Shown here: positions 46,801 through 58,800 of the stretch, one piece after another
Layout of the letters: the number at the start of each line of letters is the position of its first letter
Numbering within the stretch: position 1 is the stretch's first letter
Source of the DNA: Mastigias papua
Lineage: Eukaryota > Cnidaria > Scyphozoa > Rhizostomeae > Mastigiidae
Direction: 5' to 3'
NCBI GenBank assembly: GCA_964019165.1
Contig: OZ025273.1
Coordinates: 11,151,279 to 11,215,278, forward strand
Length of the DNA stretch: 64,000 bases
Made by a program: the position numbers and the translations under genes
The notes under the pieces: generated by a model
What the model was told of the DNA's origin: nothing
The model's database searches: none
Seen by the model: only the letters and a program-made list of their open reading frames with translations

Positions 46801-49800
46801 ACTTTGCGATAGAATGCTGAGAGTGAAAGTTTTAAGTGTTAAAGTGGCATTTTAATTGCTATGCTTGCAATTATATTTAAAACTATTAACATATTTCAAT
46901 ATTCCTAATAAAAAGGAAGTTGGACACAATATTGTACGCAACCAAGCCCCACTTAGCATTAGGAACTTAATGCAATTTTCATGCAGTTGTAGCACAATAC
47001 GATCTAAAGTAAGATGGATTTGGGAAAATATAGTTTCTCATACTCATGAGCAATTTTTGACACTATTTGCTGTTATAAGTCATTCAAACGAATTTCTTGC
47101 ATTTAAATGAATGTTACTTAAATGTGCTGGGAAAATTCTGGCAGAACGTTTGACACCACTAGAGCTTGAAGCATCAGCACAACCCTGCTTTCTTCTTGCC
47201 CGTTTTGATTTCAGATTATAAATGGAATTGCTGTAATTTCTGCAGCTATTACTTTTGAGGCTCCTAATGCACCATTTTAAACTGAAGCACGTCTAATAGT
47301 GCAACTATTGATACAATCCAAGAACAAAAGAAAGAGTAAGCTTTGTGATGCCAGTGGTTGCCAGTGGGACTAAAATTTTAGAACTGTCGAGGCTTGGCTT
47401 CTTTTACAAGAGTCATTTTGCTGGTCCATTGAAAGGATATTCTCGGTAAAATGTCGTCAAATAGGCTTATAGTTAGCAAAACAGAATTAATGTTTTAAGT
47501 CAGATGGTGTAATTTTCCAAATGGGCTTTGTGGAAATAGCTTTAAAATAAGCCCTTGAAAGAACACATCACATATTCTTCATAGGTCAATCTACCCTTAT
47601 CTCAATGTAGCACAAGGGTTTATCGTGTTTTCTAAAATTCATGTCAAGGCTTAGTTGATCCTTCATTAACAATAAGTCTAAACTATGTCTCTTTGGACAC
47701 GCCAACAAAATGATTTTTAGGCTATTTTGAAGAGAATTGGAATTTCATCAATGTTTAAATTAGAAGATTTTACCCAAAGTGGTTAAGATGTCATCTTTCG
47801 AAGTTAATTAATTGCATTGATTGATTTATTCCTGTTAAATAAAGCCGCTTAGACAATTACTACGAACTCCAATTGCAGCTCAAGGAATTCGTAAATCAGT
47901 AAACATGGAGTTCTCATAGCAAAGCATAGCCACCAAATGTTTAAGACCTCTAATCAGGTCTGTGTTCTCCCAATCTAACTGACCAATCAGCATGTAGAAT
48001 GGGCCTAAATGTAGCTTTTGAACGCATTTGTGGTGAGAATCCTTCTTGATGATTGGTCAGTTAGGTCGGGAGAAAAAAGGTATGATCACACTCTTAAACA
48101 TTTGGCCGCTAGGCTGGAGATAGCAATACTTAAAGATAGCAATATTTAAAGAGACTTCAAACTCAAGTAGCTTGGACAAATATCAATGCATAGTAACAAG
48201 ATCCTCCGGCAAACAATATTATGGGTAGGGGTGAGAATTATGGGAATCGGGTTTCACATCAGCATTTAGAGTTCCAGTCGCTATTTGACAGGAATAAATT
48301 CAGTTCTGATTTGGCTTTGAACTCAGTTTTGAGGATTTTGAATAATTCTACTCAGGGTTGTAGCCAGATTAGTCCAAAAGCTTCACCAACAATGAATTAA
48401 TCTGTTATTTCTTATCTAGAATGGGCGGACCTCTATGTCTGAAAAAGGACCTTTGATTGCAACCGAAATTGTGTGAATGCGAATAACTGAGAACTGAATA
48501 TGATCTTACCGGACTACGGACTACAGAGAAAGAGCTGCATAATTTTGTAAGTAGTTCAATGAGGATGTTTAATAGGACATACCCGGACCAACTTTGAATT
48601 TTACTTTCACTCTTCCATGCATGTTTTGTGCCACACATATGAGCACTCTGGTATCTCCATTCTTTAGGTTTGCGACTTTTAGTGTGGTTTCACTAACTCG
48701 AGTGATAGTTGGTGGGCTGATTGGAGAGAATCCTTTCTCATTTATCCAAAATACATCAGGCTTTGGTTTTCCATTTGCTTTGCAGTTCAAAAAGTCAGCA
48801 CTGCTACCGTTCGTATAGGAGTGTCGCTTGTTTCTTTGGAGAATACGAGGGGTCTCTGTATTAGAGAGAATGTAAAAGCTACATAATATTGATTCTAAAA
48901 CTTCATTCATTTAATTCATACAGTACAATACAATATCAAAAACCTCACTATCACAGATAGTTTGAATTGGCTAGTCTAGTTACAAGTGACGAACAAGGAA
49001 AATATCAAACAAGCAAACAAACCAGAAAGCAAAAAAAACAGATAGCTACGATTAACTAGAAAGAAATCTAATCAGGACAAGCCCAAGGTTTATTCCTGTA
49101 GACAAAGTATAAAATGAAGACCGGATGATTATATTAGAGGTTTTTCTGATAATGAAACGAAGGTGCTTTTTTATATGAAAATCTCTACATATATTGATGA
49201 CTGAATCAGCGGAACAACCAACAGTACCAAGACAGCTATCAGACAGATTTGCTAAAGAAAGAAGAGAAAGTTGAGTGTTCAATAGAATTGATAACAAGAA
49301 TTAGACAGTACTAATACTACTGATAGAACTAATAATAATGAGAACGAGAAAGTTAATGACTATGCCTGATAAGTTGTGTTCAAGGAGTAATGATGAATGT
49401 CTACTAATAGCACAGAAAAATGAACACATTTCCACCTGATTTCTACATATTTTTTCTTATAAATAACATAGCCTAAGGCCTAGTTGTTAAGTTACATGCT
49501 TTTTGATGTTTTTTGACAACATTGCTGTACTGAGAGCTCTTCAGTGGTCCTTTAATTCTCATTGCACATTAAGGCAAGATGCTAGACAAATTGTAATTTC
49601 AATGCAACCCCCTTATGAAACACCTACCTCATGGAATACAAACACTTCATGTGAATTTGATTGCATCGAATGGATCAAACTTGCTAATTCTCAACTGCTT
49701 GCTGTACTCAAAGCTAAAAACTTGCTTAGAGACTTAATCTGACTGACAAGATCGAGTGCCTAGTAGTGACGTGAGCCTTAAAAAAGAGGGTATGGAAAGA

Positions 49801-52800
49801 GAATCGAAACCGCCAGAAAAAAGTTTTAGTATACATCCTTTCAGTCTGAGGGAAATGCCCTTTTTACAATAGAATTATACGTGCATTGCAAATAGAAAAC
49901 AGATGACGTCAATAGTGCTTCTGACATTTTTGAATAAATGTATCTACAAGCTTGAGCAGGATCATTCAAATCGGAAAAAAGCCATGTTCACAGCCAAATA
50001 AGGACTGACTTTATTCCTGTCAGCTAGTGACTGACACCGGGTGCTGTAATCACAGGGGGGGGAGGGGAGGGGATATGACACTCCAACACAACCTTGTTAC
50101 TTGCATCCATGATGGTAGCTCACATTCAGCTCCTCTTCTTCATCAATTGCTTCTTATGAATACTTCCTGTGATACGTTTTGCAAGAGTCGCATTACCTTA
50201 TCTTGCATCTATTCTGTTTCCGTAATTGTCTCTTAATCATTACGTGCATAATGACAATAATTGGGTTACTGCGCATTATAAAGTATTTGCCGTATTTAGG
50301 GCTGTCACCAGGAAATATGGGGAGGAAAGGTATGGCCACCTTGGTTTACCGATCGGAATCAAAATACGGGGGTTAACAGGACGGTGCAACGAATTTATAA
50401 ATAGGGAGGGGGCTGATAACTTTAATTAGTGGCGTAGGAGCGCTCATTATGGTTAGATTCCAAGGGAGAGAAAGGTTTTCAAAATTTACAGGCTAAAATG
50501 GCTGAAAGCGCCTCCTACGCTACAATTTGACTGAAAGGCTTAGTGCTCAAGCACAGATCCATGAAGAGTGTACAACAAAATGATATATAGCGGGAATACA
50601 AACTCATTGTAAAGACATTGGGAGGAGGCTAAAATGCTTGGTAAGCCACAACAAGATTTCGCTGACTAACGCAACAGTTCATAGCGATTTGCTGATTGAA
50701 CTTTCTCCAGGGGGTTGTCACATCCAAACACCCCGATATGCAGGAATGGCCCTCGTCCTATTACTATTGTAAGCTACCCTAAATGTTTTATGTAGCACAT
50801 GTGATATGCCAAATGAACACAATTTACTAATGTACACTGTATCAAAGCAGAGGAACTTTCTCATTATCGCTTACAATCAAGTGTATATCAACTTCTACAG
50901 GTATTGGTGGGAGTAGCTATACTTAAAAGAGTTCAAAAACAGATCTGTCTTGACGTCACTCTGTACTATTCCAGTAACATCGCCTAATTGGTTTGTCTGA
51001 AGTGAATAATGGATTTAATTGAAATAATTCCATTGCTCCAAGTCTATATTATCAATTTGAATACAAAGTTACCATTAATTGAAACGTTGAATACCGCTCT
51101 GTATCCATGGTCAAATAAGTCTTCAGATTTGCATTCGTACAAACCCTCTGCAGCCAAACTAACTGGACGAATTGTCAACGTTCCAAACGACAGTATTGTA
51201 TTTCTGTTGCTATAGACGGGTTTGTCATCTTTCCTCCATACAACAGGTATCCTTCGCGTATATGGACAGGACAGAATAATCCGTCTGTCTTTTCCAGCGA
51301 CAGCAATAACTTTCTTTTCTTCTAGTAACGCATACTGTTTAGCTGTTGATCCTAATGACAAAGAAAGACGAGTGATCAACTCTCTAACAACGTATTTTTT
51401 CAAGTACAACAAGCAGAAACTCGGCATACAGTGGATACAAAGTATGCTCAGTAAAAGACATGATTTTATTTGTACACATCTACTATGTCTGTGACCATAC
51501 TTAGGGGTCATTCAATAAGAACGCAGCAGTGATGGGGTGGGGGCATGCATTATTTTTGTATGCATCATTCTGTGACAAGCTGTTATGAAATTGCTAGGGG
51601 TAAGGAGCGTAAGGCTGCCTTAGATACGTAGCGCTAAAAGATAAGTGAAATATTTCTACATGTCGGCAAAAGGTGCGAGTTATAGCGTTTTGACAAAGGG
51701 AGTTATTATGGGAAAAGGCTGTATAAAAGATGCAGTGGATTTCGATCGATGACGATTTTCTATTTTCTTTCGAGTGTGGAAGAATTGCAAAATAGGAAAA
51801 GGAAATTGGAGACACCCTTGGCTAATTGTAGTATACTAGACCTACTTACTTTTAACATTATTTTATCTTGACAAAAGCTATTGATGCTGACTTCTTCTTG
51901 GGCATGAAGGTAAAGAGATAATCTGAAAATTTTAGGCTGCTATGGAGTTTCCATGCTATACAAAAAATCCTAAAAGAATGACATAGTCCTAAAGAATAAG
52001 AGATGGAGACTATAATCATTTGAAGTGGTGTTGTTTCAAAAGTACAGTTTCGCAAGCTTTCCTTTATCCTCTCTGTTGTGAAATTATTGCCATTCCGTCT
52101 TCTCTGTTACCATTAACATCCCCCCTGAAGAATGCTATCATAGTCGTCTTATATCAAGTTCTATTGGATTTAATAGCATTTTTATCTTAAAGTGAATTAG
52201 AAGGCAAACATTAAAAAAGACCTAGATTGACCTTTAAATCTATAGCAATGAGAAATATACAGAGAAATTTCCTGTCGACTTTCAGAACAACCGTGGTTAA
52301 CCATTTATCTGGAAAAAGGTGTCTTCATGGAACGTGACCACTTGCCAAGAGGCAATATTGATAACTGGTGTACAGCTTAACTTGATTAGAGCATTTGTGA
52401 GGCCAAATTCGTAGATTTATCAACGATGATAATGTTATAGGATACCACAATCCTAAAAAAGTAATTTCTCATCATTCTTCATCTAACATGTAATTCAGTT
52501 AGAAAATAATCCATTAATCTTTGAGGTTGCTTACAGTGGATAGGATGTTGCCAAAATACAGGAATATCTCTATAAATTCCAGCGGTGGTCTGAAACTTTG
52601 GATCACCTTTGCAGAAATACCCGTTGAACCTATAACATTTATTAGCTTATTGATTTCATTATTAGACTTTAAGGGGACAGAAACTGGTTACACTAATTGT
52701 TATTCTGCAGGTAAATTGTACCGGAGTGGAATTGTGCCTGGCAGTCTGTCGGGAGCCTTGCAATAGGTTTAAAGAAATTTTGCTGTTCTACATTTGAAAT

Positions 52801-55800
52801 GCAACTCAATCTCATTGAATGATATTCAATGCATTATATATATGTGATGTGTCAGCCAATCGTCGAAATGTATAATAAATGCAAGTATAACTGAATATTA
52901 TACATAAATACATACAAACATATACAGACCTATAAATATCTATCAACTTTATTTCCAATCAGTACTAATGCTAATTAGTACTTATCTTACACTTATAAAT
53001 ATTATTAAAGATATACATCTTTCATAAATAAGTACTGTTGTTTTCAATGCAAGAGTGCTCTCTCTTACTATTGGCTGCATACTTGAGAACTTAAAGAACT
53101 GAGAGCAAATCACCTATACGTTAATTGAGGGTAGGCCTGTCACATCTAGCTTTATAAGTAGATGAAAGTTTGTCGGCTTAACATTGAAATTTGAATATAA
53201 ATAATGACATTCCCTGCTAACCTCAATGGAGCCAGGGCTGGGATCAATTTCATCAATCCTTTTTATGGGTATTCAAAAGTGACATTGCTTAATGCACAAA
53301 ACTAACAAAATGGCAGGACTTAAATTCTAGATTAGTTGCCACTTAGTGATAGATTTAGATATATCCAGTCATAGATCGAGGGAACTTCATTGATATCTTG
53401 TCATTCGTTAGCTATTTCAGGTTTATAATACCACAATCAAAAATCCTTAATTGAATTTAAATTTGAATATAGATGAGTATTATGAGGCGGCAGTAAAAAC
53501 TGATTAAATTTTCTGGGAATACAAATCAAAGCTGACAAGATGATTAGGCTCCTATACATTGATACTCCTTTGACTGTGGAATCCAATGAGCTATTTGCTA
53601 TCATATGCAGCAATTCGTTGATGAAACGTTTGAATTTATTGACATTATTCAAATTTTGACAGTACTCTTGAAATCCCAAAAAACCATATTATAATCTTCG
53701 AATGAATAATGAATATTCGTTTTTAAGGGAGTGTAGTGAAGAGACCACCCCCATTGGTAGGTACTAGGTCCCAGCCCTCTAAAAATTAGGAGGCTAGCAA
53801 ACACGAGAAACTAATATGGCGGCCACAGTCTAATATCATAGTCCATATTAATAAAGCTGACAAACGTGCCCTTATATCAGTATTTATACCTTATATCTCA
53901 CTTGGCCTCTTCTAGTAAACAATGGAGAATAGGCCAAATAATATCAATAAAGGCCAAAAAGCCTAATTGGCTAAAAGCTTTTCAGTATTTCTATAACATG
54001 TTGCCGCTTTTTCGTGCTGTAGTGAAGATTTATCTGAGCTGGACTAGAACTTATGACTCTAGACTTAATGCGTTGAGTTCTCTAGGGTGGAGTAGGGCAA
54101 ATGGATTAATGGGGCATACTGAGTAACTATAAAATATCCTTTAAATATTCATGGCTCAAAAACTTATTTTCATGTAAAGCTACTGTAATTGATGATATGC
54201 TCTTTCTCTAGAGTGCGAAGCATGTATTATTTTGAAATCTTTTTCACCTAAGCAACAAACCAGTTGAAACCTATTGAATAGTCAAGTAGCAATATTTGAC
54301 ACATATTTAATTTAAGATTATTGTTGAGAAACTACATTAGGAATACCCCAGCAAGGGCTTTTGTGGAGGGTTATTGAATCATATTTTCAAGTTGAAGTCA
54401 TTGATGGTACATTATTTTACTTGAACCTCGGATTGATCTCATCCTTGATTGGTGGGGTGAAATAGTTCACTCTTTATAGAAGCTTACTTACTTAGTAATT
54501 TGGGCTTTCTCAACTAAGTTTAGGAATGTGTCGGAACTATCAAGTGAAGAGAGTGTCTCAGTTTCATGATATTGGTATAAAGGACGCTCTGAAAGGACAC
54601 TTTAAGAAGGTGGAAATCCATCTGTTCCTGGTATCCATTTTGAATTTTATCCAGTCATGTTTATAGAGTTGAAAGTTAATTTTCTCAGTGTCTCGACACT
54701 TCAGACAGAGTTTTTGTACCCTTCAGTTTATATTGTTCAAGATTCAGTATCAAATTCTCGACTTGTTCATTCTTTGGAATACGTGTCTCACGTTAACGCA
54801 CAGCAATTTTCAAAAATAAAAGTTACAAATCCAAGTGCACAGATGTCCTGGCCAGCGAAGTAAAGAACATTAAGCAATCGAAGAATATTGATTCTTTGTA
54901 CATTACTATGAATTTGCATTTTATTTTAGATAAAGCTAAAAATGACCCATTTTGCCCCTATCTCACCCTACCATTGAGCTATCAGGTAACCCGATTGACC
55001 CGATAGCTGAATGGCAAAGGTAAAAGGCAGTCCCGTATACAATTCTGTAAGTTTAGGAAAGTTTTTTAGAGAGGACACTCGCCCTGAGCCGTCGGTATAG
55101 CTAGTGAGGTAGGGTGGCCTGTTCTCGCCCTTTCAGCCTTAAACGTTCACAGTATTGCTAATCGGTACCCATTTGCTGCTGGATGGACAGCGAGAGAGCA
55201 TCCTACCTATGATCTAAGGCTTTAGCTCGAACAATCGATGTTTCGCTAGGCTATCAAGCCCTCTAACCACTCTACCACTTGCCCGTATTGGTAGTGTACT
55301 CAATGTATACAGTCGAGGGTTGCAAGTTCGAGTCCTGCTCGGTTCATTCAGTTTCACTGCCTGAATTATATACTTATATGCTGTATATTTAAGTTATGTT
55401 CATAGAAGTTTAGTTGCAATCTATATGGCATATGCTATGTTCAGCGAATACTCTCCTTGACTTACTTTGGATGAGCATTCTTCTTTCAGTCTTTTACAAT
55501 TATTTTATGCCTGAACCCGCTGCAAAACATCCTCGGAATGCCCAATACACATAGTAGTTTATGGCATGTTCCAGTAAACATTGAAGGAACTCCAACCCCA
55601 TTCCCTTGAAGTAAATAAATAAATGTAAATTGCTTTATACCACTGGTAGACATCTGAATGAAAGTCATGTGCTGCAGGTAGCTTTTGTATGAGTAGGTAT
55701 TGTTTCGGTTTGATGACACTTTCATTCTTGGCAACTCCAAGGACTTTATATTGGGGTGTTAAGCAATATGATAACCTTAATTCACATCAACTCTTTAAGT

Positions 55801-58800
55801 TCGACTGCTTTCGCAAAATTACTAGTACATCAAGAGATATCTTCGGGGTATAATAACTACCGCCATCGCAATTGCTTTCAGGTGTAATTTCCGGTTACCT
55901 ACTTGCAGGCTAATACAGCAGCAACAGTTTCAATTGAGACATGATACTATAAGACTAACTTAAAATTACTCATCTGTTTCTGTGAATGCACCTCTGCCAT
56001 AAGGTCCCCAAAAGTAACTTCCTGTTCAAGGCTCAGTTGCTGCTAGTTGAAAATTCATGTTCCGTATGGAAGTATTTAGTTGGATAAAACTCGAGAAAAA
56101 GTTATTCTCTCACTTTGATAGGAGAACACATTATAAGAACACTGAGTTTCAATATGCTTAAAAATATGAACACAGCTAGAGCATGCTTAGGCACAGTTTA
56201 GACAGCGCATTTTGAGTGGAGCGAATTAACTTGTTGCCCTTCAAAAAATCTAAGTGCCAATTAAATTCGCTCATAATTCGCTGTCTAAATTCAAGAGCGA
56301 ATCGAATTATTAAGTTCGCTCATAATTCGTCCATGAGATCGAATTATGAGCGAATTTAATTGTATTTAATTCGCTCCGCTCAAAATGCGCTGTCTAAACT
56401 ATGCTTTAGCTTCAGATCAGAATGTGCATAAGCACCTACTTACTTATGCTATATTGTAAACTAATTCTAATGAGGCTGCCAACAAAACTCAGCATTCGCT
56501 GCTGTATTGCCAAAGGTAACCGGGCTGAATCTCTTAAAAATTGTACACTGCATGCTATTTCTTAAATATTTTCAAAGAATCACTTTTAAACTACGAGTAA
56601 TTTTTGAGGATATCTGAGTGCAGATTTTTATACGATTAAAAACATAGAGATTCAATAAAAATTATATCTTAATTTTACAGCTTTTCTAGTTCTTCAGGTT
56701 GCTCTTATCCCTCCTGACATGACTAAAGAGTATAGTATTGAATGGCACGCCAACTAAGATTTTCTACTTGCATTGATTGATTATGTGGCTTAATCTTCAC
56801 ATTGCTATGTAACCAGAAATGGCATTTTTGGTATAATTTTTGATGGGCTTAATTTCACTGTGTGGTATTTGGTTGCAATCTTGGTAGTGTGGGTAGCTTT
56901 AATTGCGATTTGTTGTATATTGTGATCGCAACCATAGTGCAGTTTTGTCTCTAAATGGTCATTACATAAATGAATGGGTATCACCTTGAAGTTGAAAGAG
57001 AAGTCTGATGGAAAAACGTCCTAGTCTTGTAGTGTAAAGTACACTTGCTTACTCATTTTATGCATAAAACTTTCCGCACCGCATTTCACTGAAAAAAGGG
57101 AATAGCCCACAAGAAATGCCTCTTAACCACGCTCTTTATTTTCACTTTTATAGTTTTCTACAAACTTTATTGAATGACCGTGGGTTAGTGATTGTCATTG
57201 ATATCGCAAGTGATATCTCAGTAGAAAAAGGTCCTTTGACAAAAAAAGACCGTGTGAATGGGCTTATGAGGAGTTAAACGGTTTTATCAGTGAATACCTT
57301 AAACGTGTATCATTGTGCACACAAAGCAATTTTATCACTGCTCAAATTGGTTATCACTGCACACTAAAATTACGTAGACCCTAAAACAACGGGGTCTAAT
57401 CAATTATCGCAATTCCGTCTCTCACAGAACTTATGCACATATCATCTAACTTCAAGAGTACAGTAGAATCCAGTTATTTCGGAGTCTGAACGGAGATTGG
57501 AAATTGGTCTGCGTTAACGAATATCCCACTTAACTGAGTCTTTCAATAAGTTAGAGTGAATCCAAGGGGAATGAGAAATCAGTCCGACTAAGCGAAAGTC
57601 CGACTTATCCAGGATACGATTTAACGGGATTTAACTGTATTGGCGTGCCCCGGGGACTCTTTGAGGGGGTGTACCAAAGTAAATTTACTGACATGTTTGA
57701 ACAAAGTATAACAATAGTAATATAGTAATAAATAATAGTAATAAATCCTTTATTTAAAGTTAGCTATGTTTTCTAGCTGCGTGCTATTTAAAGCCAACTA
57801 AATAATATAAATAAGACTAATTAAAACTAAAACTAATTAATCTTAGATGAAACCTAGGCCTGGAACAAAATGTTTACAGAATCTACTGCTGCAATCAAAG
57901 TTTCTAATTAATTTAATTTTTTGTTTGAAAATCTCTAGTGATTGGGGCTCTCCGATTTCTGTTGGTAGTGTCTGCCATAATTTTTCTCGCAATATATCTG
58001 ATGGTGTCTATGCCATACAAAGTTGTCTTAGCTGTAGGCTAGGTAAGGCTGTTGTTTTCACGAAAGCTATATGGTACATCTTTCTCCTCAAATACTTGTG
58101 TCATGAAAGTTGGGTTTACGTTATGTACTGTTTTATAGATTTCAATCAGGAGCAGCTGTAGATTTCTCTGGTGAATAGATACTGAGTTACTTCTGCTATG
58201 TAATTCTTGGAAATTAAAGTATTATCGTTCTGTATAATCCTTAACGCTCTTTCGTGAATTTTGTTGATCTTTTTATTTGATGTCCTATCATGAAGCATTC
58301 ATACAAGTGGGCAGTAACTGAAATGGGACATTATGAAAGTGGTCATTGTGAATTCTAACTGTGGCTTTTCCATATATGTCGATATACGGGCTAATGCATG
58401 TATTTCCTGACTTGCTTTTTTACAAAGACTATTGGCATGACTTTTGAAATTTAGTTTTGTGTCAATTGTCACTCCAAGAAGGCACTGTAGTGACTGACAA
58501 GACACCATAATTTGCTACAAGCAACGATAGTTTTGGCAACCTTTACCTACGATTCAAAGGATTGCATGCAGATAGGCAATACTTCCGGGATTGAAGTGGG
58601 CTTATCTATTATGGTAGAAAAGCCACACTAACGAATTATTGTGATTCGCACCCTTTGTACCTATTGATCCGCGATGTTCACAGTTATTGTAATTCTTATA
58701 ACTAATCTGGACTAGACTTGATTTTAAGCAGTCTTACCATATACGATACTGAGATTTTTCTCTAGAATTTAATGGGAGTTTTATTACGATAACGTAAAGC

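Larger units (their letters stand above)
48856..51072 (-). other. Intron 2 of gene 2
   Basis: About 2.2 kb. It contains a G-rich run (50055-50072) and repeat C copy 1 (50300-50760). No exon was recognised. Confidence 0.5.
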
